Source of the DNA: Ramicandelaber brevisporus
Lineage: Eukaryota > Kickxellomycota > Ramicandelaberales > Ramicandelaberaceae
Reading direction: 5' to 3'
NCBI GenBank assembly: GCA_025201865.1
Contig: MU602680.1
Span: 72,598-87,730, forward strand
Length of the DNA stretch: 15,133 nt
How positions within the stretch are numbered: position 1 is the first letter of the stretch; each line of letters begins with the position of its first letter. A program made the translations under genes and the position numbers. This document shows, piece by piece, positions 10,501 to 15,133 of this stretch. Below the pieces are notes generated by a model that saw nothing but the letters and a program-made list of their open reading frames with translations, ran no database searches and was not told the origin of the DNA.

Positions 10501-11041
10501 CAACAGCACTACCTCACCATCTCCGATAAATGTTCCCGATCTGCTTGGCCATTGGCTACTCCAGCACACTTCCATGGATGATGTTGTTGCAGCTCAACGC
10601 CGCTTCACATCTTCAACAGCAGTAAACCTTGTGGTTAGCCACATCTTTGCCCTTGGCGACCGCAGTACTGTCAACTTTGGTTTAAGCACTGATGGTACTT
10701 TGATGCATCTCAGCACTTTGCAGATTAACTGGGATGCTCGACCTGACAACAATTCCACGTTTCTGCCTTGTGTTGCAGCTGAGGCCTTTGGTCGCCCAGC
10801 TCTCGAACAGGCCGGTACATTCTCTGTTCTCGCCAAGGGCACGCTGGATACCATCGTTCGTGATTCCTTCGATATCGAACTGGTGATGACTGACCACATT
10901 CAAAGCACAGATGAATGGCGTCGCTTCACACAACGTCTCCGCGGCTGCTTCCCTGATCCCGCTCAAGAATTCAACGCTGACATTCAACCCCGTTCATCGG
11001 ATGAAATCATCGGCCACTACATTTCCTTTGCGAACTTCTAA
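4568..11041 (+). CDS. PIKK-family-like protein, probable pseudokinase (SMG1/ATR-like by eye)
   Basis: 2157 residues in one intron-free frame; ATG with A at -3 and G at +4, stop TAA. Seen: an alpha-helical, probably HEAT-type N-terminus (to about residue 850). From about 900 to 1525 come FAT/TPR-like helices, with landmarks FAQLAY (919), PWIQLARSQLAHG (1203), LPLGTWQKDV (W1429), CPHSIAWVLL (1463) and QLLQLAR (about 1511). A Ser/Asn/Asp-rich insert covers about 1636-1760. A kinase-like C-terminus follows: SSDGKCHRYSV (1893-1903), SLIHIPD (about 1957) and STAV...FALGDRSTVN (GDR at 2030-2032). The end, HYISFANF, resembles a degraded FATC (YIGWxPFW type). PIKKs are large Ser/Thr kinases of nutrient, DNA-damage and RNA-decay signalling. 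Here GDRH is GDRS, the metal-binding Asp of the HID/HVD segment is Ser2049 and DLRxD is absent, so catalysis is doubtful. SMG1 or ATR origin is suggested by SDGK-Y and STAV-GDR; TOR is possible. The protein is short for these families. Confidence 0.8.
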   Translation: MDDHQPQLRPMHTANPSMMVAASIAQYRSPRASTMNDAAVFMIASFLDHDYALYTQFTPEQLDSLQSRFLQIVPINLPVPYSSRLQLIQQRVARIKQVENATALADDKLLEAIRGIGGQMAGCPCLTTDELRFALYGVFRLSRASSQIAFISFAENILSGLTVLAFGFNRDLASEFIMSHIRQLAELQPGQGISVSVALTAGTLLKIPMRIPTAFIVAGSILVRCVRSDVVRQADIEEIAALVKVAAHFIAQSPRFPLSRASPQDDAAQYDAYRRILLQFIVSCLQYGPEYDIAIQLICNVSTVMEQHISQYFDQIQTHLSRAHIFGRQPAPNFHRLRCIAILACLVPSRHVDLVTAFEHVHIVPAVRPGINRFNQLPLWIQLSNAVPQFADVIKQKLIAAASQYIQSSAPLENELALDILLSPLLIDCMCSDAILNHCHSLAHEEDVSSAIKSKALQVLALGLGRPVESASKRRLLSLLAESESLVGGMIDVISTGHTAPVKDSALATASMLTPMMPSENAIRFRDALCQVAPFADHSRPVRERIDALEHIATAIQFVPRHLAHHFSVFVQDAAAELATAPSPCTDPAVALGLVKIIHTAVTNGMLQSSDYALVISAVLHYVQPTTTVLDPPPPPAEICTSLMSLLTTINETELSDELRSQVGQAISSVCAFATPGSSENTSEFIGDIQAVSELCGMLHEEHGAANMALSIGDSILLYLVCNPQFISIYAQAHQLYHNQLASTVIHTVDSNSIVDRVIDRIEQLPACLIDITNADCSDQRGIDSVASILASRWSELIPELAEMMPYTAIARFAPLAWQGDGVVQILAPVVLMLVGLMCTDVDQQQRFSDALNMVLCTLEHLQSHKLRSMYHSFIRLQELLCRAHLNANLPRHRIIQLDLINCAAIANNNKHYSTAIIFAQLAYSDCMSMSALQQLARAYYESGHVAEWLGAASLLGRPRWPRDKSHLLTTECLAELQPWSILPDTVDRLLANRRRRLADYTRVPLTDEQLHRLHMVRVAQYQRLGMFDAAEMHFITHLADKVVDWPRDLAWVCALALLQSSSFDVLHGFLSCIHPQDRPVFQIFCDVHQARSFAPSRTLSSMPSQQQFAQAYSQIALRVTSNSSDGTSSSNFNSGSSSHQLCSLFYAVNRLQHAALYNNTVSNPLLTPPPLIIDLHIDRVHRDPFTLAIACAVPAACYARVPWIQLARSQLAHGIPEAVQSTLERVTLHHYREDQTEATVLRIEADTLLLRQTNNPDVATLSHFASAADEYRLWAAPLEFIVGENDSSLVTDGDRSRVRTALAALHHAIWTSTAATPEIRTIHRQQEIELLQENASANDSTAADWAIYAHRLHSRIHDSCSPLPVDLDDVIQAYIVTIQRQHQEHSEQSTINLTAFRLARLLFGSHCHHFAQRPIIHDQLLQLPLGTWQKDVLHIMFTKHHGMPSQLQLVIENIVYALATECPHSIAWVLLCSVTESTNSSTTQFIHNTAAILEQYHSTVWSGYKLVHQQLLQLARTTTEMLCDYYTASDRRVLFNSEWPLSQCQKQQLVRLAWRICTHDPRMLCDSSESVDSGNDDDSVFVSAILADEDIGTSVSRCISLIPSSSEISSILPVTFSSSMIRRARNFNPDSGIYYGSSSNNSNSSNSSNSSRRRSRCRVNGSNDSTLNSSLVALHNGSGLGGTTGGTSVLFDDNTTVTDYDGNGCCASIIAQYDGCGLGPSYSNSACNSDTDSFHTAVDCIEMDGDDTDDDTDEDGGNTSIGTSAYAGTFEHSDQWPISEFDYDIIYGDGAVIIEQLSNALINYSAIDSDDNCSILCNILRNLFEYLQQSLDRSSQTVDELALCASTSFGLNAHMPTDTACSHTQPATISRLGEAAVIQPGLHRAHLLTIQSSDGKCHRYSVRQHINSSIEHAIQQSLCAASRVLEFNASDFAHLQPQPSVTISSYDITRISPGVSLIHIPDVQLLDDVIESYRQRTNSTTSPSPINVPDLLGHWLLQHTSMDDVVAAQRRFTSSTAVNLVVSHIFALGDRSTVNFGLSTDGTLMHLSTLQINWDARPDNNSTFLPCVAAEAFGRPALEQAGTFSVLAKGTLDTIVRDSFDIELVMTDHIQSTDEWRRFTQRLRGCFPDPAQEFNADIQPRSSDEIIGHYISFANF
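9475..9531 (+). repeat. Trinucleotide (AGY/AAY) repeat coding poly-Ser/Asn
   Basis: In-frame runs of AGT, AGC, AAC and AAT codons encode an SSSNNSNSSNSSNSS tract, followed by an Arg-rich RRRSRCR. A second short repeat, GATGATACA, near 9803-9832 encodes DDTDDDTDED. Both lie in the linker between the FAT-like and kinase-like parts. Confidence 0.85.
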
Positions 11042-11069
11042 TCAATTTTAATCCTCCTCCTTCTTCCCT

Positions 11070-11130
11070 TTTATTGATATTGATATTGATATTTACTTTT
11101 GCATAAAATGATTTAATGAAGCAATTTATT
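11070..11130 (-). promoter_or_regulatory. Candidate poly(A) signals for the secreted Cys-rich gene
   Basis: On the minus strand AATAAA occurs at 11125-11130, about 113 bp after the stop of the 130-residue ORF, and again at 11070-11075. On the plus strand ATAAAA near 11103 could serve the convergent PIKK-like gene, so the two transcripts may have overlapping ends. Confidence 0.4.
11073..11093. repeat. ATTGAT hexanucleotide repeat, 3.5 copies
   Basis: Tandem ATTGAT units lie just after the PIKK-like stop codon, in its presumed 3' UTR. Confidence 0.8.
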
Positions 11131-11242
11131 ATTGTTGTTACTAATACTGCTACTACTATTACTATAGACATGAAAAGAGTTACTGAGAGATGCAAAGAGA
11201 ACATGGGAGAAAAAAACATCATACAAAAAATGAGCAAAGCAT

Positions 11243-11635
11243 TCAAGTATTACTACTACTAATGCTGCCAACACCATTGCCGCTGCAGCCTTCATTTCCA
11301 CCACCGAGTTCTGGCTTCTTGATCGGCTTCAAGCCCAGATGCTGGATCTCACAGTTGATAAACACCGAGTTCCATGGATACACCCGGCAGCCTGTCGATC
11401 CCCGTGTGAAAGTGTATTGCGGTGGACCGGTGCAGTCAGGCGAGTTGTAGACTGTGGCAGTCTCGCCGTTTGTGAAGAAGGCGTAGCCGTAGTGCCAGAA
11501 GATTGGGTTGCACCCGCAGATTGTCGCCACTTGACTTGGACCGGGACAGGTGCCGTTGAACGTTTGAAAGGCAACCGCAACGACTAACGGAAGCAAAAGA
11601 ACAGAGACCAGCAAGGTACATATGAGAGCCCGCAT
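11243..11635 (-). CDS. Small secreted cysteine-rich protein
   Basis: 130 residues; ATG with A at -3, stop TGA. The N-terminus is a clear signal peptide: MRA, then a hydrophobic LICTLLVSVLLLPLVVAVA stretch, with cleavage near residue 21-23. The mature part has seven cysteines (30, 40, 42, 68, 83, 95, 117) and one sequon (NGT, 27-29). The core from about 45 to 97 is rich in aromatic and beta-forming residues (FWHYGYAFF, VYNSPDCTGPP, GCRVYPWNSVFINC). The spacing of DC-GPP and GCR--PW-SV is loosely like a beta/gamma-crystallin or small-inhibitor Greek-key motif; this is a weak guess. The C-terminus is Gly/Ser-rich and probably disordered. Likely secreted or wall-associated; role unknown. It converges with the PIKK-like gene, with 201 bp between the stops. 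Confidence 0.75.
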   Translation of the reverse strand: MRALICTLLVSVLLLPLVVAVAFQTFNGTCPGPSQVATICGCNPIFWHYGYAFFTNGETATVYNSPDCTGPPQYTFTRGSTGCRVYPWNSVFINCEIQHLGLKPIKKPELGGGNEGCSGNGVGSISSSNT

Positions 11636-11886
11636 TGTGTATGTCTTAGTTCAGGCTCGTTTGTAAAAGTTCGAGGCTACGGACTATTAACTGAGAAACA
11701 AAGGAACGAATGAGGGAACAAAGGAACAAAGGGAACGCAAGAAGCTTTAAAGACAAAAAAGACAAAAGAAAAGGAAGCAAATGTAAAGAACTGCAGTGAA
11801 GGGAGGAAAGGTGAAAGAGATGGAGACGGTGGAAGACAGAGCGTGCGAAATAGAGCGAGTAAATGACTGAATGACTGAAGGTGGAT

Positions 11887-11902
11887 CAACAATCGATTGT
11901 TG
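11887..11902. promoter_or_regulatory. 16-bp perfect palindrome CAACAATCGATTGTTG
   Basis: A perfect inverted repeat of CAACAATC centred on ATCGAT, about 252 bp upstream of the start codon of the secreted Cys-rich protein. The half-site contains AACAAT, which resembles an HMG-box (SOX-type) site. It could be a dimer binding site; there is no evidence beyond the symmetry. Confidence 0.4.
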
Positions 11903-12146
11903 TTGTTGGCACATCAGTGGGTTCATCACATACACTTGTACAACAATATAACGCACCACGTCACCCTCATAGAAAAATTGAAAAGGGTAAAGGAACTTCA
12001 AGGGCTTTCTCTGGAACGATCGAATGACCTACGAATACATTGCAAGCGAGGAGTAAAGAAGGGAACAAAAATAAAAGCTGTGTACGTCTCGTTACAGTCT
12101 CGTCACAGTGTACAACACTTTACAGCATTTCATCATTATGTGTAAC

Positions 12147-12171
12147 ACATACACACATGCACACACACACA
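12147..12171. repeat. CA dinucleotide microsatellite
   Basis: An imperfect ACACAC tract interrupted by ATG, downstream of the THOC3 stop codon. Confidence 0.8.
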
Positions 12172-12287
12172 CCATCTCCCCTCCAGCTGTAATTAATAGT
12201 TTATATTGTTTAAGGAGTAATTTCTTATACAGCGCCACTTTGTGTTACCGTCCCCCAAATGTGATCATGATTACATCGTAATTGTAA

Positions 12288-13580
12288 CTACAGCCCAAAG
12301 ATGGCAAGACCAGACACTGGGGTTGAGGCAGATCCATTCATTCCTCCAAAATCACCCGCTCCATACCCAAATGACGAGGACGCCGTTGCCGTGGTACTTG
12401 CAGCACTTGGCTGCGTTTCTCTTCCAATCGCCAACAGAGGTTTCTTTGGATGCCACGCCACTGCATGCACAGTTGTTCCTGTTGGAATCTCGTCGACAAC
12501 TTCTCCAGTATCCACTCTCGAAATTGCAATTCGTTGATCCTCACCAGCAGAGGCCACAAAATCACCACCACCGCTAATAACCGTTTGAGAGCTACTTGAT
12601 CCTGAGCCTGAGGAAGAAGAAGAGGAAGCATAAAGCATGGTGCCACCACTGCCGCTTAGGGAAAGTGTTCGAATTGCGGAATCGTGAGCGTCGATTGTAC
12701 GTAGACACATGAGATGCTGCTGATCCCACACACAAATGACACCGTCATGGCCGCCAGATACAATTACGTGGCCTTGAGAGTCAACATCGACACAGTAGCA
12801 GTTTGCAGTGTGGCCGCCACGCAGGTACTCTTCAGTTGTAGCTCTCCGCCCATTGCTCTTTGTCGCTGTCATTGATGATGCTGTCGCTGCCACTGCCGTT
12901 GCTGATGTTGCTGTTGTTGATGTTGACATTGTATTTGATGACGACTGCGAGACGTGAGGGATATCAGCAAGTACGTCATAAACAACTCTGATAGCGCCGC
13001 TTTGAGCAGCCAGTAATAATCTGTTTGGTACATGAGGATGCCACTTGAGCTGATTAATCTCTTGTCTACATTCAATAGTAGTCAATACTTTTCTCGAGTT
13101 TCTGACATCAATGATATGGATAATATCGCGCACATCACCGACGGCCAACAGTTTGCCGTCACTTGACCACGCAATGTTGATGTTTTCATGGGTCAATTCA
13201 ATCACATTGCCTCCATTGTTGTTAGATGAGCTTTTGGACGAAGTGGTTGATGATGTAGCAGCGCGGACATCCCATAATCTCACAGTCTTGTCTTTTGAGG
13301 CTGATGCCAATACAAAGCCATTGCCGCCAACAACCGACGGAGCCCAGCACAGCTGTTCAATAGAAGCTGTGTGGCCCTGTAGGACGGCAGCTGCGGTGGG
13401 TCGAGACGTTTCTTGGAGACGCTCAGTGTACCACAGTCGAACACACTTGTCATTGCCGCCGCCACCCGATGCCAACCATCGTCCTTCGCTGTCCCAGCCG
13501 AGCGCACGAACTGTGCCAGTGTGGCCGCGTAGATCGCGCACTTCTCGTCGAACGTTTGAGAACGGCGATGACCTTTTCAT
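12288..13580 (-). CDS. THOC3: THO complex subunit 3 (THOC3/TEX1), WD40 protein
   Basis: 430 residues; ATG at 13580 (G at -3), stop TAG. The frame stays open upstream through an A-rich Lys/Asn stretch without an ATG, so that part is left out. THOC3/TEX1 is the WD40 subunit of the THO/TREX complex, which couples transcription to mRNP assembly and nuclear export. Seven WD repeats are visible: LRGHTGTVRALGW (about 17), LQGHTASIEQLCW...VRLWDV (67-105), HENINIAWSSDGKLLAVG (131), EINQLKWHP (174), GGHTANCYCVDVD...VICVWD (255-286), AHDSAIRTLSLS (298) and VHAVAWHPKKPLLAIG (371-386), closing with GLAIFGL. The ENIN-W-DG---AVG, EIN---W, AVRTLS-like, ASA-ED---I--V-TGE and AWHPK-PLLA segments are typical of this family. 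Ser/Thr/Ala-rich inserts (about 108-124, 211-250, 317-332, 390-420) make it longer than animal THOC3 (about 350 residues). They fall between blades and should not break the propeller. Confidence 0.95.
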   Translation of the reverse strand: MKRSSPFSNVRREVRDLRGHTGTVRALGWDSEGRWLASGGGGNDKCVRLWYTERLQETSRPTAAAVLQGHTASIEQLCWAPSVVGGNGFVLASASKDKTVRLWDVRAATSSTTSSKSSSNNNGGNVIELTHENINIAWSSDGKLLAVGDVRDIIHIIDVRNSRKVLTTIECRQEINQLKWHPHVPNRLLLAAQSGAIRVVYDVLADIPHVSQSSSNTMSTSTTATSATAVAATASSMTATKSNGRRATTEEYLRGGHTANCYCVDVDSQGHVIVSGGHDGVICVWDQQHLMCLRTIDAHDSAIRTLSLSGSGGTMLYASSSSSSGSGSSSSQTVISGGGDFVASAGEDQRIAISRVDTGEVVDEIPTGTTVHAVAWHPKKPLLAIGRETQPSAASTTATASSSFGYGAGDFGGMNGSASTPVSGLAIFGL

Positions 13581-13583
13581 TCC

Positions 13584-13622
13584 GTTGTTTTTGTTTTTGT
13601 TTTTGTTTTTTTGTTTGCTTTT
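13584..13622. repeat. GTTTTT microsatellite in the THOC3 leader
   Basis: Repeated GTTTTT units on the plus strand (AAAAAC on the THOC3 strand) directly precede the THOC3 start codon. They give an A-rich 5' leader that would read as KNKNKN if translated. Confidence 0.8.
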
Positions 13623-13664
13623 TGCTTTTTTTACTATTTCTTTTCTTTCTTGCAAGCCTCGAGG

Positions 13665-14015
13665 TGCAGTAAAATACTCATAAAAGATGAATCAGACCAC
13701 ACCACTGTGAAAGCTACTTTCTCCACACTAAAGAAGCTCAGATGGAAGTTGATAGATCATCCACTGTATTCTCCGGATCTGTCTCCATCTGACTATCACT
13801 CATTCCACTCGCTATCGAATAATATTTCGCTACGAAATCTGAGGAACTATGACATGATGGTATTCTGTTTCTCTCCATAATTTCTGGGATACTGTAGCCA
13901 AACATGATGGTAAGTGTATCGATAGGATAGATAAAGTAGAATGGGAGAGTTAAAAAGTAATCAAAGATGTTTAAAGAGGTTTAACTGTTCATACGGACTT
14001 TTGGTACCACCCCCA
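13665..14015 (+). mobile_element. Decayed 3' part of a mariner (DD34D) transposon
   Basis: The first frame reads KILIKDESDHTTVKATF, then LKKLRWKLIDHPLYSPDL and SPSDYHSFHSL. This matches the C-terminal half of mariner transposases, which bear HDNARPH, then W, then HPPYSPDLAPSDYHLFRSL. The two Asp codons (13686-13688 and 13791-13793) are separated by exactly 34 residues, the mariner D34D spacing. The frame then stops at a TAA (13878-13880). A +1 frame continues the family C-terminus as FWDTVAKHDGKCIDR (13882-13926; compare RW-KVV---GKYFD) and ends at TAA (13951-13953). The segment GTTCATACGGACTTTTGGTACCACC (13987-14011 region) resembles a mariner terminal repeat and may mark the 3' end. The first catalytic Asp region, the N-terminal DNA-binding part and the 5' repeat are missing, so the copy is dead. 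It is a cut-and-paste DNA transposon. Confidence 0.82.
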
Positions 14016-14626
14016 ACATGGACACCATGAACACAAAACAAGTGAGCTAATTTGGGAACCTGATGACACATGCAAAAGACCAGGGTACTCGACTCTGCTT
14101 CATCAGTGTGTATCGACAGAGACAGGCAAATGGGGATCCGAAGTGCACGAGGGACTGCTCCCGCAACATATGGTCCCAGAACCAATCGCTTTGACTCCGC
14201 AACCTCGCCATTTCAACACACACCTCTTTTCTCTTCTATCATCACTTGCATGGTTACGTTTTGCTTTACAGAGATTGGCCATGATCCAGAAATAGTTCGT
14301 GGGAGCACTGGAAAGTGAGTATCCGCCGATTTTCGAATTTAGAAATCTCATGGAGCCAGGCGGAGTTGCTCGCGCTGCGGATGATGGATTGTGCTGCTGT
14401 GTAACGTCTGCCAAGCCTCGTACAACAGAGGGTGTAAGTTTTGTTCTGAGTGGTTACTGACAGAGTGCGAACGGGGTCGATGCCAAGGCTCGGTTACCTC
14501 AGCAACAGTTCGCTTTCCACAGTATATATCCGAAGGCAGTTCACTTTCCTTCCAGCATTCTTGGGAGCAGTTCACATCATTCCACAATCATCCTGCAACC
14601 AACCTATAGCATTTTCCATCATCGAA
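14016..14626. other. Intergenic region upstream of the secreted Thr/Pro/Trp-rich gene
   Basis: About 610 bp between the mariner relic and the next start codon. No gene is recognised on either strand; the longest minus-strand frame starts at TTG, not ATG, and has no recognisable product. The right end holds a TATA-like box and should be the promoter of the gene at 14627. Confidence 0.55.
14523..14530 (+). promoter_or_regulatory. TATA-like box TATATATC
   Basis: Lies 97-104 bp upstream of the ATG at 14627, at a fitting distance for a fungal core promoter. Highly expressed secreted-protein genes often have such a box; this use is inferred. Confidence 0.45.
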
Positions 14627-15133
14627 ATGAAGACCCTTTTCTACTCGATTGCGCTGTTCGCGACGCTGGCCGCTAACGCCGTTTCCGCCCAATCACCGGG
14701 TAGTCCGTCATACACGTCTTACACGTCTTCGGCTCCTCCAAAGACTGCCGGATATGCCTACATCCCGAGAGGCCAAGCCACCTTCCTGCCAGGCGGCGTC
14801 CAGGTTGTCGGAGGCGGCAACGTGTATGTCTACAACGCGAATAAACGTAAACTCACCGGTGTGATCGGTCCAACCCCATGCAAGAACCCTAATGGTCCAG
14901 AGGCTACGGTGGTGCTGAAGCCAACTCGCACCGCGACTGTCCATGTTCCAACTACTGGCGGCACTGATCCGCTGTACCTGTGGGTGCCTCAGGCATGCAA
15001 TATCCCGCTGACCATTGACCGCCGCCCCAGCATTCCAACTCCAACCTGGACTTCCACCAATGTGACTATCACCCCAACTCCGTCTTACACCTCCAACTGG
15101 ACTACCTCTACCTGGACTCCAACCAACTGGACT
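14627..15133 (+). CDS. Secreted Thr/Pro/Trp-rich surface or wall protein (5' part)
   Basis: Open from the ATG at 14627 (context CGAAATG, A at -3) to the window end: 169 codons, no stop, so the 3' end is missing. The first 21 residues form a signal peptide (MKTLFYSIALFATLAANAVSA) with likely cleavage before Gln22. Residues about 40-130 look like a compact beta-rich domain with two cysteines (85 and 124) that could form a disulfide. From about 135 it becomes a repetitive Thr/Ser/Pro/Trp tract (TPTWTST, NWTTSTWTPTNWT) with N-x-T sequons at NVT and twice NWT, plus many O-glycosylation candidates. Such stalks are typical of fungal wall or GPI-anchored adhesin-type proteins, but the anchor, if any, lies outside. 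Codons are strongly C/G-ending, as in highly expressed genes. Family not recognised. Confidence 0.82.
   Translation, partial: MKTLFYSIALFATLAANAVSAQSPGSPSYTSYTSSAPPKTAGYAYIPRGQATFLPGGVQVVGGGNVYVYNANKRKLTGVIGPTPCKNPNGPEATVVLKPTRTATVHVPTTGGTDPLYLWVPQACNIPLTIDRRPSIPTPTWTSTNVTITPTPSYTSNWTTSTWTPTNWT

Larger units (their letters stand above)
11636..12287. other. Intergenic region upstream of the secreted Cys-rich gene
   Basis: No gene is recognised. It should contain the promoter of the minus-strand secreted-protein gene and the 3' UTR of THOC3. Visible features are purine-rich DNA (about 11690-11880), a 16-bp palindrome (11887-11902) and a CA repeat (about 12147-12171). Open frames here lack ATG starts or recognisable products. 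Confidence 0.6.

Noticed and set aside
4568-11041. Calling the large protein an active kinase or naming it SMG1, ATR or TOR outright
   Set aside because: Key catalytic residues are missing and the by-eye similarity does not separate these families; a profile search is needed.
13581-13655. N-terminal extension of THOC3 to 13655
   Set aside because: It begins at TTG and encodes a Lys/Asn run from an AAAAAC microsatellite; the ATG at 13580 is followed by the conserved region.
13111-13683. Plus-strand 190-residue ORF
   Set aside because: It is antisense to the conserved THOC3 WD repeats.
13665-14015. An intact transposon
   Set aside because: There is a frameshift, an early stop, and no N-terminal half or 5' repeat.
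14103-14414. Minus-strand 103-residue ORF
   Set aside because: It has a TTG start and no recognisable domain or coding bias.
1-15133. CRISPR arrays, tRNA or rRNA genes, bacterial operons
   Set aside because: No spaced direct repeats, tRNA cloverleaf or rRNA sequence were noticed, and gene content and layout are eukaryotic.

Overview
Nuclear eukaryotic DNA, most likely from a fungus, and perhaps an early-diverging, intron-poor lineage. Reasons: a THO-complex WD40 gene and a 6.5 kb PIKK-like gene that both read through without introns, an OrsD-like (DUF3505) zinc-finger protein of the kind common in fungi, two small genes for secreted fungal-looking proteins, Ser/Asn/Thr-rich low-complexity inserts, many microsatellites and a decayed mariner transposon. 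All three standard stop codons are used. The species cannot be named from the sequence.

Layout. (1) 166-2202, minus: zinc-finger protein built from two tandem copies of a roughly 300-residue module with four C2H2-type fingers each, behind an acidic N-terminus rich in SUMO-consensus sites. (2) 2926-3141, minus: small possible gene or terminal exon, Tyr-rich. (3) 3142-4567: long non-coding divergent region full of CT, GA and 7-bp tandem repeats. (4) 4568-11041, plus: 2157-residue PIKK-like protein (alpha-solenoid, FAT-like, kinase-like, FATC-like end) whose kinase core has lost key residues, so it is probably a pseudokinase. (5) 11243-11635, minus: small secreted Cys-rich protein, convergent with (4). 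(6) 12288-13580, minus: THOC3/TEX1. (7) 13665-14015, plus: 3' relic of a mariner (DD34D) transposase, about 85 bp upstream of the THOC3 start codon. (8) 14627 to the window end, plus: start of a secreted Thr/Pro/Trp-rich, probably glycosylated wall or surface protein, cut by the window edge.

There is no operon or gene-cluster logic. Two genes, THOC3 (mRNP assembly and export) and the PIKK-like gene (by eye closest to SMG1 or ATR), may both touch RNA or genome surveillance, but their proximity is probably chance. The most unusual items are the PIKK-like pseudokinase, the duplicated eight-finger OrsD-like protein and the mariner relic next to THOC3.
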